The notes under the pieces are model-generated. The model was not told the origin of the DNA, ran no database searches, and saw nothing but the letters and a program-made list of their open reading frames with translations. DNA of 64,000 nucleotides from Azospirillum brasilense (GTDB taxonomy: Bacteria > Pseudomonadota > Alphaproteobacteria > Azospirillales > Azospirillaceae), in contig NZ_QOKV01000001.1 of assembly GCF_008365405.1 (NCBI RefSeq), positions 1 through 64,000 on the forward strand. The letters are read 5' to 3'. The position numbers were made by a program, and so were the translations under genes. Numbering within the stretch: the stretch's first letter is position 1; each line of letters starts with the position of its first letter. Below are positions 18,948-28,026 of this stretch, piece after piece.

Positions 18948-18977
18948 GGGCGGCTGGCGGATGCCCGTCAGCCGCCC
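18948..18977. terminator. Rho-independent-type hairpin between convergent genes
   Basis: GGGCGGCTG (18948-18956) pairs with CAGCCGCCC (18969-18977) across a 12-base loop and is followed by TTT. It lies 17 bases after the MFS stop and 22 before the end of the convergent LysR gene, so it may serve both strands. Confidence 0.65.
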
Positions 18978-18999
18978 TTTCGCATGTCTTGGCCGACGC

Positions 19000-19884
19000 C
19001 TACGTCCGGGTTTGCGCCAGAAGCCACTCCCGGAACCGGCGGAAAGCCGGGTTGCGCATCCGGTTGCGGGGATAGATGAAGTAATAGGTGAACTCTCCGC
19101 GGTCGAGCGGCGGTCCGAAGGGCTGCACCAGACGGCGGGCACGCAGATCCTCGGCGAACAGCGCCTTCTGCGCGATCATGACGCCCTGGCCTTCCAGGGC
19201 CGCCTGATAGGCGAGCGTGGAACTCGCGTATTTCGGCCCGGCATAGGGATCGATGCCCTCGGCGCCCGCCGCTTCCAACCAGTAGCGCCAGTCGTCGAGC
19301 CGCACCAGCGAGTGAAGCAGCGTCTGACCCGTAAGGTCGCCGACCTTTTTCAAACCCGCGCGCCGCCGCAGGGCGGGGCTGCACAACGGGACCAGTTCGT
19401 TCGCGATGAGCCGGTCCACCTCGACGCCAGGCCAGTTGCCGTCCCCCAGCCGGATGGCGCCGTCGAGGTTTTCCCGGTCGAAATCCACCGTCTCCACGGA
19501 GGTCGTGAGGCGCACCTCGGTGGTCCTGTTGTCCGCATGGAACGACGATAGGCGTGGAATCAGCCATTTGACCGCGAAAGTCGTGTAGGCGCGGATTCGG
19601 ACGACCTCGATGGTCGTCTGGCCGGTGAGCTTCCGGGTGGCCTCGCGGATGCCGTCGAAATGCAGCGTGATCGCCGCCAGATACTGCTCCCCTTCGGGCG
19701 TCAGGACGATTTCCCGCGGCTCCCGGCGGAAGAGCGGCGTGCCGAGATGGCTTTCCAGGCTCTGCACCTGACGGCTCACCGCACCCGGCGTGACGGACAG
19801 TTCATCCGCAGCCTTGCGGATGCTCCTGAGCCGGCCGGCGGCTTCGAAGGCTCGCAACGGGTTGAGTGGGGGAAGCCGATCCAT
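19000..19884 (-). CDS. LysR-family regulator, GcvA-like
   Basis: A 294-residue protein beginning MDRLPPLNPLRAFEAAGRL, typical of the GcvA branch, with HTH SIRKAADELSVTPGAVSRQVQSLE. ATG 19884 is chosen; the longer frame would start with TTG inside the operator-like palindrome at 19905. A copy of GTTGA-N7-TCAAC sits 21 bases upstream of the start, consistent with autoregulation. Central location between the two catabolic operons makes it the likely regulator of all four sites. Confidence 0.92.
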   Translation of the reverse strand: MDRLPPLNPLRAFEAAGRLRSIRKAADELSVTPGAVSRQVQSLESHLGTPLFRREPREIVLTPEGEQYLAAITLHFDGIREATRKLTGQTTIEVVRIRAYTTFAVKWLIPRLSSFHADNRTTEVRLTTSVETVDFDRENLDGAIRLGDGNWPGVEVDRLIANELVPLCSPALRRRAGLKKVGDLTGQTLLHSLVRLDDWRYWLEAAGAEGIDPYAGPKYASSTLAYQAALEGQGVMIAQKALFAEDLRARRLVQPFGPPLDRGEFTYYFIYPRNRMRNPAFRRFREWLLAQTRT

Positions 19885-19904
19885 GGCATTAGGATTGATC
19901 CGCT

Positions 19905-19921
19905 GTTGAGCTTTGGTCAAC
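19905..19921. promoter_or_regulatory. Putative LysR operator GTTGA-N7-TCAAC, site 3
   Basis: GTTGAGCTTTGGTCAAC lies directly upstream of the GcvA-like gene. It has the same arms and spacer as sites 1, 2 and 4. It could mediate autoregulation or control of the SDR at 20146, 225 bases away on the other strand. Confidence 0.6.
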
Positions 19922-20145
19922 GGTGAATTCGGACCCGTTCGCGGCGCTCCACCCCCTCCATTGCTGAACGCCGTGCAACAGCCTGTGAAAAAGGCGGCGG
20001 ATTGTTCGGGTCGGCGCCGGGTCGTAGCTTTTCCTCACCACGCCGGACCGGCGGGGCCAGGAGAAACGGACGGGCTTTCATCCCCGGCCGCTCCGTCACA
20101 AAGACCACCCTTCGTTCCATTGTTCCTGAGAAGAGGAGACGCTCC

Positions 20146-20982
20146 ATGCGTGTGTGGTTCATCACGGGTGCTTCCCGCGGTTTCGGTTCGCTCATCGCTG
20201 CCGAAGCCCTCGCCGCCGGCGATGCGGTCGTCGCGACCGCCCGCAACCCGAAGGCGGTCACTGAACGGATCGGCGATCATCCCAACCTGCTCCCCGTGGC
20301 GCTCGACGTGACGGACGAGGCTCAAGCCCAGGCCGCAGCCGCGGCGGCTGTGGAACGCTTCGGTCGGATCGACGTGCTGGTCAACAACGCCGGTTACGGC
20401 CTGCTCGGCGCGGTCGAGGAGTCGAGCGGTTCCGAAGTCGAGAAGATCTTCGCGACCAACGTCTTTGGCCTTCTCGCCGTAACCCGGGCCGTGCTGCCGC
20501 ACATGCGGCGCCAGCGTTCGGGCCATGTCATCAACATCTCGTCCATCGGCGGCTACGGGGCCTTCGTCGGCTGGGGCGTCTACGGTTCCACCAAGTTTGC
20601 GGTGGAAGGCATCACCGAGGCGCTCGCCGCCGAACTCGCCCCCCTCGGCGTCAAGGCGACCGTCGTGGAGCCGGGCTTCTTCCGCACCGATTTCCTGGAC
20701 GAGCAATCGCTGGCGGTGAGCGCTGAGATCGCCGACTACGCCGAGACGGTGGGAGCCATGCGCCGTTTCGCGGCGGACGCCAACCACGCCCAGCCCGGCG
20801 ATCCCACCAAGTTCGCCAAGGCGATGCTCACGCTCGCCGACGCCGAGAATCCGCCGGTGCGGCTGGCGGTGGGCAGCGACACGGTGGCCCACATCGAGCG
20901 CAAGAACGCGACGGTCGCAAGGGAACTCGATGCGTGGCGGGAGCTTTCGCTGTCGACCGACTTGTCGGCGACCGCCGGGTAA
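20146..20982 (+). CDS. Short-chain dehydrogenase/reductase
   Basis: A 278-residue classical SDR. It shows the cofactor loop TGASRGFGSLIA, NNAGYG, catalytic Ser in INISSIGG, and YGSTK with the catalytic Tyr and Lys. ATG 20146 has GAGGAG upstream. Divergent from the LysR at 19884 and followed by a strong terminator, it is a single-gene unit. The substrate is unknown; the extra C-terminal length resembles SDRs acting on ketones or hydroxy compounds. Confidence 0.93.
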   Translation: MRVWFITGASRGFGSLIAAEALAAGDAVVATARNPKAVTERIGDHPNLLPVALDVTDEAQAQAAAAAAVERFGRIDVLVNNAGYGLLGAVEESSGSEVEKIFATNVFGLLAVTRAVLPHMRRQRSGHVINISSIGGYGAFVGWGVYGSTKFAVEGITEALAAELAPLGVKATVVEPGFFRTDFLDEQSLAVSAEIADYAETVGAMRRFAADANHAQPGDPTKFAKAMLTLADAENPPVRLAVGSDTVAHIERKNATVARELDAWRELSLSTDLSATAG

Positions 20983-21020
20983 CGCCTCCCGCATCGCAAG
21001 CGCACATCGTCTTCTGAACG

Positions 21021-21064
21021 AAGGGCCGTGGCTGCCGGGTTTTCCCGGCAGCCACGGCCCTTTT
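21021..21064 (+). terminator. Strong rho-independent terminator
   Basis: GGGCCGTGGCTGCCGGG, loop TTTT, then the perfect complement and TTTT. The 17-bp GC-rich stem lies 40 bases after the SDR stop. The A-stretch before the stem may also allow termination from the right. Confidence 0.9.
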
Positions 21065-21100
21065 CGTCGTTCCGCCCGCCTGTCGGCAACCGGCGTTCCT

Positions 21101-21117
21101 GTTGAGTTTTGCTCAAC
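21101..21117. promoter_or_regulatory. Putative LysR operator GTTGA-N7-TCAAC, site 4
   Basis: GTTGAGTTTTGCTCAAC lies 99 bases before the OB-fold/thiolase operon start. It is the fourth copy of the island's palindrome, placing this operon in the same inferred regulon. Confidence 0.6.
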
Positions 21118-21215
21118 CATGCTTGCCGCATTGTCGTTCTGAATGCCGGGCTTTCCTCACCTATCCTCTCACCATCGCAGCGCTGCGCTGCGCATCCAAA
21201 GGAAGGGGAGGACCC

Positions 21216-21620
21216 ATGGAAAGGCCGAACGGAGAGAACCCGCATCCGGAGCCGTCCTGGCTCGACCGGAGCAACGGCGCCCCCCGGCTGGCTGCCTCGC
21301 GCCACCGGGACACAGGCCGCTGCGTGTTTCCGCGGGTGCCGGCCGCGTCGCCGGCGGCGCCGCGCTACGAGCCGGTGACCTTGTCGTCCCATGCCCGGCT
21401 CTACAGCCACACCGTCATCCACCCCAACCCGAAGACCGGCCAGGCTCCGTTCGCTCTCGTCTATGCGGATTTTCCGGAAGAGGTCCGGGTTTTCGGCCGG
21501 CTGGACCTGCCGGAGGGTGTGCGCCCGTCCATCGGAGCGCGGCTGGAAGCCGTCATCGACGAGTCCGCGGACGGCAACGCCCGCTATGTGTTCGTTCCCG
21601 CAGAGGAGGCCGTTCCATGA
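21216..21620 (+). CDS. DUF35-type OB-fold protein, thiolase partner
   Basis: A 134-residue protein. The C-terminal half (YSHTVIHPNPKTGQAPFALVYADFPEEVRVFGRL) matches the OB-fold of DUF35 proteins, which pair with thiolase-like enzymes. The N-terminal CxxC rubredoxin-like zinc site usual in DUF35 is not seen. GGGGAGG lies before the ATG, and the stop overlaps the thiolase start (ATGA), consistent with a stable complex. Confidence 0.82.
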   Translation: MERPNGENPHPEPSWLDRSNGAPRLAASRHRDTGRCVFPRVPAASPAAPRYEPVTLSSHARLYSHTVIHPNPKTGQAPFALVYADFPEEVRVFGRLDLPEGVRPSIGARLEAVIDESADGNARYVFVPAEEAVP

Positions 21621-22768
21621 GCCGCGACGTCTACATTGCCGGGGCCGCGATGACCCCGTTCGGGCGCCAGGACGCCCGATCCATGCAGGATCTGGCGCAG
21701 GCCGCCGTGCTGGGGGCGCTCGCCGACGCTGGTGCGGACCAGAATCGCATCCAGGCCTTCTACAACGCCAACGTCTATGGCGGCATGGTGCTGGGGCAGG
21801 TGCTGATGCGCGATCTCGGCATCACGGGGCCGGCGCTCTACAACGTGGAGAACGCCTGCGCCAGCGGCGCCACCGCCGTGCATCTCGCCTGTCAGGCGCT
21901 GCGCCTCGGCCTGTACGACACCGTGCTCGTCTGGGGCGTGGAACAGCTGACCCGGCTGGGTGGCGGCACCATCCCCCTCCAGCGCAACGACTACAAGACG
22001 GAGCTTTACGCGGCGCAGGGGATGACGCTGCCCACGGTCTACGCCATGCGCGGCAGCCGCTATCTTCATGAACGCCGGGAGACGCCGGAAATCCTCGCCC
22101 GCATCGCCGTGAAGAACCGCGCCCACGGCGCGCGCAACCCCTACGCCCAGCAGCGCAAGGAGGTCACGGTGGAGGAGGTGCTGAATTCCCGCCCTGTCGC
22201 GGAGCCGCTGACGCTGCTGCAATGCTGCCCGTCGCAGGTCGATGGGGCCGCCGCCCTCGTGCTGACGACGGTGAAGCCGGCATCCTCCCGGCGTCCGGTG
22301 CGTGTTCTCGGCTCCGCCGTCCAGTCCGGCCATCTCGAAGAGGGCTGCGACGACATCCTTGACGCGGAAATCACCGCCCGCACGGCGCGGCTCGCCTACG
22401 AGGAGGCTGGCGTCGGCCCGCGGGACGTCGGTGTCGTCGAGCTGCACGACGCCTTCACCATTGCCGAACTTCTCTATTACGAAGCGCTCGGCCTCTGCGA
22501 GAAGGGCGGGAGCGCCGATATGCTGCGGCGTGGGGACACCGCGCTCGGTGGCCGCGTTCCCGTCAATCCGAGCGGCGGCCTGCTCGCCAAGGGTCATCCG
22601 CTGGGCGCCACCGGCGTCGCGCAGATGGTGGAGATCGCCTGGCAGCTTCAGGGCCGTGCCGACGGGCGTCAGGTCGAAGGGGCCCGCATCGGTCTGACGC
22701 AATGCACCGGTGGCGGAATCGCCGGCGTCGACCATGCGGCGTCCTCTGTCCATATTCTGGGGGTGTAA
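21617..22768 (+). CDS. Thiolase-family acetyl-CoA acetyltransferase / lipid-transfer-like
   Basis: A 383-residue protein. The nucleophile region is NVENACASGATAVHLA, followed by the general-base region VELHDAF, GGLLAKGHPLGATG and LTQCTGGG near the C-terminus. This fits the SCP2-type thiolase branch that works with DUF35 proteins. It cleaves 3-ketoacyl-CoA, or performs the retro-aldol step in the steroid-type subfamily. Its place in an operon with SDR and enoyl-CoA hydratase supports beta-oxidation-like catabolism. Confidence 0.92.
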   Translation: MSRDVYIAGAAMTPFGRQDARSMQDLAQAAVLGALADAGADQNRIQAFYNANVYGGMVLGQVLMRDLGITGPALYNVENACASGATAVHLACQALRLGLYDTVLVWGVEQLTRLGGGTIPLQRNDYKTELYAAQGMTLPTVYAMRGSRYLHERRETPEILARIAVKNRAHGARNPYAQQRKEVTVEEVLNSRPVAEPLTLLQCCPSQVDGAAALVLTTVKPASSRRPVRVLGSAVQSGHLEEGCDDILDAEITARTARLAYEEAGVGPRDVGVVELHDAFTIAELLYYEALGLCEKGGSADMLRRGDTALGGRVPVNPSGGLLAKGHPLGATGVAQMVEIAWQLQGRADGRQVEGARIGLTQCTGGGIAGVDHAASSVHILGV

Positions 22769-22771
22769 GCC

Positions 22772-23524
22772 ATGGAAGCGAGGGATATCGTCGTCGTCAC
22801 GGGCGGTGCCCGTGGCATCGGCTTCGGCATCGCCCGCCTCATGGCGAGCAAGGGTTACGACGTCGCTCTGTTCGACCGTGACCGGGCGGCACTGGACGAG
22901 GCGGCCGCCACACTGCGCGACAGCAGCGGTGCGCGGGCAGTCCCGGTCGCCGTGGACGTCACCAGCCGCATCGAGGTCGAAGAGGCCGTCGCCGCGGTCA
23001 CGGCGGAGTTCGGCCGCATCGACGTGCTGGTCAACAACGCCGGCATCGTCCGTGACAAACGGCTTTTTGCCATGGAGGAAGAGGATTGGGACACCGTGGT
23101 GGCGACCAACCTCAAATCGCAGTTCCTCACCTGCAAGGCGGTCTTGCCCGGCATGGTCGAGCGCGGCTATGGCCGGATCGTCAACATCTCCTCGCGCGCT
23201 TGGCTCGGCGGCTTCGGTCAGGCGAATTATTCGGCGGCCAAAGGCGGTGTGGTCAGCCTCACACGCAGCCTGGCGATTGAGTTCGCTGCAAAGGGTGTCA
23301 CCGTAAACGCCGTCGCTCCGGGCATCGTCGATACGCCCTTGTTCCGCACGTTCAGGGAGGATGTGCAGGAACGCTTGAAGACAAGCGTTCCCGTGCAGCG
23401 GATCGGCACACCGGAGGACATCGCCCAGGCGGTGCTGTTCTTCGCGGCGCGCACGAGTTCCTACATCACCGGCCAGCTTCTCTACGTGTGCGGTGGCCGG
23501 TCGCTCTCAAGCCCCAGCGTCTGA
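22772..23524 (+). CDS. SDR oxidoreductase, FabG/3-hydroxyacyl-CoA dehydrogenase-like
   Basis: A 250-residue classical SDR: TGGARGIGFGIA, NNAGIVRD, VNISSRAW, then YSAAKGG carrying the catalytic Tyr and Lys. It starts 3 bases after the thiolase stop. Between thiolase and hydratase it most likely oxidises the 3-hydroxyacyl-CoA. Confidence 0.93.
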   Translation: MEARDIVVVTGGARGIGFGIARLMASKGYDVALFDRDRAALDEAAATLRDSSGARAVPVAVDVTSRIEVEEAVAAVTAEFGRIDVLVNNAGIVRDKRLFAMEEEDWDTVVATNLKSQFLTCKAVLPGMVERGYGRIVNISSRAWLGGFGQANYSAAKGGVVSLTRSLAIEFAAKGVTVNAVAPGIVDTPLFRTFREDVQERLKTSVPVQRIGTPEDIAQAVLFFAARTSSYITGQLLYVCGGRSLSSPSV

Positions 23525-23537
23525 GGAGAGGTGCGCC

Positions 23538-24341
23538 ATGACCATCACCAGCAACGTCGAGGATCGGATTGGCACAATCACGATCGACCGCGCCGAAAAG
23601 CTCAACGCCCTCGATCCGGAGCATCTGCGGGCGCTGCGGCGGCATCTGGCCGGCCTTTCGTCCGATCCGTCCGTGAACGTCATCGTGATCACCGGTGCGG
23701 GCGGTCGGGCCTTCTGTGTCGGCGCCGATCTCACTTCCGCTCCGACCAGCGATGCGGGCGTCGCCGAGGCCTTTCCCATGGATCTGGAACAGTCAGGCGA
23801 GAACGGGCTCTACATCCGCCTGTTCAACCTCTCCGGCCTGCAGATCCGTAAGCCGTTGATTGCAGCCGTCGACGGATATTGCCTTGGCGGAGGATTGGAA
23901 CTGGCCCTGCAATGCGACCTCGTTGTCGCATCGGGCAAGGCGTCTTTCGGTCTGCCCGAGGTGGCGGTGGCGAGCGTGCCCGGCGGAGGCGGAGCGACCA
24001 ACCTGATGCGGGCCATCCCTCGCGCCGTCGCGATGCGGATGCTGCTGACCGGCGAGCGCATCGACGCGCAACGGGCGCTCGCCATCGGCCTCGTCAGCGA
24101 CGTCTGGCCCGCGGAACGTTTTGCCGACGAGACCAATGCGCTCGCACGCCGTATCGCCGACAATGGCCCGCTGGCGGTTCAAATGATCAAGATGCTGGCC
24201 AGCCAAACCACGACGCTGCCAAGTCTTCAGGCGTTCCAACTGACGGAACTGGCCTGGAGCCTGCTGCGCGACACGGCTGACCGCCGCGAGGGGCGGCAGG
24301 CCTTTGCCGAAAAACGCAAGCCGGTTTACATTGGCCGCTGA
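23538..24341 (+). CDS. Enoyl-CoA hydratase/isomerase family protein
   Basis: A 267-residue crotonase. The oxyanion-hole segments are AFCVGADL and GYCLGGGLELALQCDLVVAS, followed by FGLPEVAVASVPGGGGATNL. The ATG is 13 bases after the SDR stop, with GGAGAGG upstream. Last gene of the operon. It would hydrate an enoyl-CoA; the substrate is undefined. Confidence 0.92.
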   Translation: MTITSNVEDRIGTITIDRAEKLNALDPEHLRALRRHLAGLSSDPSVNVIVITGAGGRAFCVGADLTSAPTSDAGVAEAFPMDLEQSGENGLYIRLFNLSGLQIRKPLIAAVDGYCLGGGLELALQCDLVVASGKASFGLPEVAVASVPGGGGATNLMRAIPRAVAMRMLLTGERIDAQRALAIGLVSDVWPAERFADETNALARRIADNGPLAVQMIKMLASQTTTLPSLQAFQLTELAWSLLRDTADRREGRQAFAEKRKPVYIGR

Positions 24342-24495
24342 TGGTTTGGGATGGTGCCGGAAACTTGTAATCTCTCCGGTTTCCGGTGCAGTCGTGATGA
24401 GCAGACCGCCGCGGTCTTGGACTGGCAGGTGGATGTGCTTCTGCGACGAAACGCTAACCTGCCGCTGACCATGCCCGCCTGGGCGGACGGTTTGC

Positions 24496-25390
24496 ATGTC
24501 TGACTGCGGCGCCCGGCCCTCCAATTCCGAGACGAAGGCCTCCGTGGTCGACAAGCCGTTCGAAGTCGACGCTGGTGTCGCTGTGGAGATCGGTCTGTTC
24601 GGCCGTCTAGTGGTCCCGGCGGACCCGGCGCGCGCCGCCGAGGTCCAGGACCTCGCCCGGCAGGCCGCCGTCTGGGCGACGCGGGCACGCGGGGAGGGCA
24701 CGCTGCGCGCCTACCGCTCCGCCTGGACGGCCTACAGCGCGTGGTGCGACCGCCTCGGCTTCGCCCCGCTGACCGGCGAGGCCGACGTCATCGGGATGTA
24801 TCTGGTCAAGGCGGCCGAACGGTTGACCGTGCCGACGCTGCGCGTCCACCTCGCCACCATCGCCACCATCGCCACCGGCCACCGCTTCGCCGGGGTTCCG
24901 GTCAACCTCAAGCACCCGCGCATCGCCCTGGAACGCCGCGGTCACGCTCGCGAACACGGAAGCGCTCGCCGGCAAGCAACACCGCTGACCGACGCCGTGC
25001 TCGGCCCTGTCCTTGAGCGGCTGACGCCCGCCGACGAACGGCCGCTGCGCCCCATCGACCGCCGCGACCGGGCGTTGCTGCTGGTCGGGCGTGACACGCT
25101 GGCCCGCGTCGATGAGCTGGTGGCGCTGCACTGGGCGGATCTCCGTCCGGTCGATCCCGACGACCCGGCGGCCCGGCCCGGCGAAGGCACCATCCGCATC
25201 CGCCGCTCCAAGACCGACCCGGAGGGCGAAGGGGCCGAAGTCTGGCTGTCGGCGGAAGCCATGGCCGCGCTTGCCGCATGGCGGGCGGTGGCGCCCTGCT
25301 GGCCGGACCCGGTCACCGGCGCGCCGACGCGCGAGGGGCTGCTCGTCTTCGGTCATCTGCGTCGCAGTGCTCCGGGTGAGGGTGACGCGG
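24496..25390 (+). pseudogene. Broken chimeric tyrosine recombinase
   Basis: Residues about 25-147 are nearly identical to the recombinase at 1295 (GTLRAYRSAWTAYSAWCDRLGFAPLTG). After HPRIAL the sequence switches to a different recombinase type carrying the Arg (DTLARVDELVALHWADL) and Lys (RRSKTDPEG) motifs. The His-x-x-Arg and Tyr motifs never appear. After about 25390 the open frame continues as nonsense into the exonuclease gene. A three-times repeated GCCACCATC-type triplet block adds residues. Probably inactive and formed by recombination between elements. Confidence 0.8.
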
Positions 25391-25498
25391 TGTGCCGTCC
25401 ATGCAGCGCCATACCCGCAGCGTCGCCGAACGGTCATTTGTCCGTTGTGCTTCCCCGATCGTTTGAGGAGCATGGCGCCGCCGCACCCCGGAGGCCTC

Positions 25499-26323
25499 AT
25501 GCACCACGACACGCTGCTCTGCCTCGACATCGAGACAATGCCGGACCGCCAGATCCTTCCGGCGGACTGGCCGGCGGAGAAGTTCCCGCCGCCGCACTGC
25601 CATCAGATCGTGGCGATCAGCTTCGTCGAAGCGGCCATCGACCGGTCCTCCGGCGTGGAGCGCTACCGTGTGACCGAGTGCCGGTCCGGCGGCGACCTCG
25701 ACTATGACGAGGAGCGGCTGATCCGCGGCTTCTGGAAGCACTTCGCCCGGACGTTGCCGCGCGTGGTCACCTGGAACGGGCGCGGCTTCGACCTGCCGGT
25801 TCTGAAGCTGCGCGCGATGGTCTACGGCGTGCCGGTGCCGGCGTGGTTCCAAACCGGCGACAAATGGAACGGCTACACCCAGCGCTACCAGCCCGATTTC
25901 AACTGCGACCTCATGGAGCAGGTCGCCGACTACGGCGCCTCACAGCGCATCGGCCTGCAGGACATCGCCGACCTGATCGGCCTGCCTGGTAAGATCGGCG
26001 GCCACGGCAGCGAGGTGGCCGACATGATGGCGCGCGGCGAGCTGGAGAAGGTGCGGGCCTACTGCGAGTCGGACGTGCTGACCCTCTACGCCGCCTATGT
26101 CCGCTGGGCGCTGCTGACCGGACGGACCGACCCGGCTGGGCACAACGCCAGCGTCGACAGCTTGGTGGAGTGCCTCGTGCGCGAGCGCGCCGACCGACCA
26201 CATCTCGGGACATTCCTCGACCTGTGGCAGGCCTCGACACGGCCCGCTCCGATGCACGTGCCTGTGCCGCGTCCTGCCCTGGTTGCCGAACCGTCGCATC
26301 TGCCGAGCGAGCACGTACTCTGA
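25499..26323 (+). CDS. Predicted 3'-5' exonuclease, DEDD type
   Basis: A 274-residue protein of the polymerase-B-like exonuclease group. LDIETMP (Asp10, Glu12) is Exo I, VTWNGRGFDLPVL is Exo II, and ESDVLTLYAAYVRW is Exo III. ATG 25499 has GGAGG 4 bases upstream. A decayed copy lies at 63320-63654 on the other strand, suggesting the gene travels with mobile elements. It would degrade single-stranded 3' ends; its biological role is not known. Confidence 0.88.
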   Translation: MHHDTLLCLDIETMPDRQILPADWPAEKFPPPHCHQIVAISFVEAAIDRSSGVERYRVTECRSGGDLDYDEERLIRGFWKHFARTLPRVVTWNGRGFDLPVLKLRAMVYGVPVPAWFQTGDKWNGYTQRYQPDFNCDLMEQVADYGASQRIGLQDIADLIGLPGKIGGHGSEVADMMARGELEKVRAYCESDVLTLYAAYVRWALLTGRTDPAGHNASVDSLVECLVRERADRPHLGTFLDLWQASTRPAPMHVPVPRPALVAEPSHLPSEHVL

Positions 26324-26366
26324 CGCGGCGTCGGATTGGTGGATCGGACCAGCCTCCGACGATGGG

Positions 26367-27017
26367 TCAAAGGTCGAGGACGATGTCAAAGGTGCCCTGG
26401 ACGGCGCCCGCCTCGAGGCCGTCCGCCGTGATCAACGGAATGATCACACTGCGGCGCGCCTGCGGGTCGCGGATGGCGTTCAGCAGACCGTCGCGGGCGT
26501 TCAGCGGTTCTCCCGCGACGTACATCTGCGTCACGAACCGCCCGGTGCCGGGCACGATCACCGCGTAATGGATGTGCGGCGTGCGGCCGGGATAGGGCAC
26601 TGGCTTGATCGTCCGGAACCGGTAGACTCCGTCCGAGGCCACCGCCACCCGCCCATAGCCCTGGAAGTTTCCATCGAACTGATCGTGATTGGGTGCCCGT
26701 GGATGCCGGTAGATCCCCTGGGCGTCGCACTGCCAGATTTCGACCACCGCGCCTAAGACCGGCCGCCCGGCGCGGTCGAGGACCCGCCCTCCGATGTGGG
26801 CGACGGTGCCCATTGCCTGGGCGGCGGCCCTATGAACCCGGACGAGGTCGTGGTCGACGTCCGCGGGCAGACTGGTCGGGTAGAACGGGCCTTCGGTCTG
26901 GCCGGGCGTCGGGGCGAGGGTCGTGGCGCGGGCCGGTCTGGAGAGCAGGACTGTGGTGCTCAGCGTGGCCATGCCCGCCATCAGGGTGCGGCGGCTGACG
27001 CTGCGGTGTTCCGGCAT
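26367..27017 (-). CDS. Intradiol ring-cleavage dioxygenase, Tat-exported
   Basis: A 216-residue protein with a Tat-like leader (SRRTLMAGMATLSTTVLL). The protocatechuate-3,4-dioxygenase-like core includes GQTEGPFY and VVEIWQCDAQGIYRH, with one Fe-binding Tyr. It continues with YRFRTIKPVPYPGRTPHIHY, holding the second Tyr and His ligands. Exported intradiol enzymes with this short architecture are common in bacteria; the substrate is unclear. It converges with the exonuclease at 25499. Confidence 0.9.
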   Translation of the reverse strand: MPEHRSVSRRTLMAGMATLSTTVLLSRPARATTLAPTPGQTEGPFYPTSLPADVDHDLVRVHRAAAQAMGTVAHIGGRVLDRAGRPVLGAVVEIWQCDAQGIYRHPRAPNHDQFDGNFQGYGRVAVASDGVYRFRTIKPVPYPGRTPHIHYAVIVPGTGRFVTQMYVAGEPLNARDGLLNAIRDPQARRSVIIPLITADGLEAGAVQGTFDIVLDL

Positions 27018-27289
27018 GGCCGCCTCATCTCCTGCGATTCTGATGCCTGCGAACGGCAGGCGACCCTATCAAGATATATTGGGGGCGGACGGGCCGCAGG
27101 TCAGGGGGCCTTGAGGTGGAATCCCACCAGTAGCGGGGCAGTAGCGGGCAAGCGACAGAACGCATTGAGAACATTCGGGCGGTGCCGTATCGTCGCATTC
27201 CAGGCAGCGCTGTCTCCCTTGCAGCGACCGGAGGTGGGGCGGTCCGCTGGAGGGCGGAAACTGCGGGTGCATGCGGAGTGGAGAGAAGT

Positions 27290-27934
27290 ATGGCGATGAA
27301 GGTGTTCGTGTGGTCGCGGGCCGAAATCGAGGACGGGGCCGCGGAAGGCGCCGATGCCGTGATCTCGGTGCGGATGCATGCCGATCGCGGATCGTTCGAA
27401 ACCCTCGACACGGCGGTGGCGCAGGCTGTCCTGGGCGATGTGGACGCCATGCTGGTCCTGCGCTCCGACGACATCGGCGTGCCGCGGTTGGGGGCGCAGC
27501 GCGGGCCGACGGACGAGCAGATCGCCACCGTGATCGATTTCGCGCGGGCGATCCGCGCCGGCCAGCCCGACGCCACGCTGGCCATCCACTGTGAACACGG
27601 GCGAAGCCTGTCCCCGGCATTGGCCTTGGCAGTTCTCGCCGACGAGCTCGGCGCCGGCCGCGAAGCCGAGGCGGCGCAGCGGCTGCTCCGGCTAGACCGC
27701 GATGGGACCATGGCGCCCAATCCCCTGGCGGTGCGGCAGGCCGACGATCGGCTCTGGCGTTACGGCGCCTTGGACGCGGCGTTGGCCGCCGCGGCGCCGC
27801 GCTTTGCGGCTGTCCGGGACACTTGGAGCCGGGTGGCCAGTCCGGCTGGCGTCCGGGCCGCGCCCCGCCTTCAGAGCAATCGAAAGCGGCGGATCCGTGC
27901 GCTCGATCAAGACGAGCAGGAGATCCGGGAGTAG
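27290..27934 (+). CDS. Tyrosine-phosphatase-like protein with degenerate P-loop
   Basis: A 214-residue protein resembling small tyrosine/dual-specificity phosphatases. The active loop reads IHCEHGRSLSPALA where the family has HC-x5-R-S: the position six after Cys is Leu, and an Arg sits two places earlier. The downstream segment PNPLAVRQADDRLWRYGAL is family-like. GGAGAGAAG precedes the ATG. Loss of the catalytic Arg suggests a phosphate-binding or inactive protein. It lies 92 bases upstream of tenA on the same strand. Confidence 0.75.
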   Translation: MAMKVFVWSRAEIEDGAAEGADAVISVRMHADRGSFETLDTAVAQAVLGDVDAMLVLRSDDIGVPRLGAQRGPTDEQIATVIDFARAIRAGQPDATLAIHCEHGRSLSPALALAVLADELGAGREAEAAQRLLRLDRDGTMAPNPLAVRQADDRLWRYGALDAALAAAAPRFAAVRDTWSRVASPAGVRAAPRLQSNRKRRIRALDQDEQEIRE

Positions 27935-28026
27935 CGCGTTTCGTTGCCCCTGCTGACGTGGCGCTCCACAATGCGCCACTGGCGGCATTGCCAAGTCCAC
28001 ACATCAGAACCCGGAGGACACGATCG

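Noticed and set aside
24357-24389. Inverted CCGGAAAC / GTTTCCGG after the enoyl-CoA hydratase
   Set aside because: Possible terminator, but the stem is short, the loop is long and there is no T-run.
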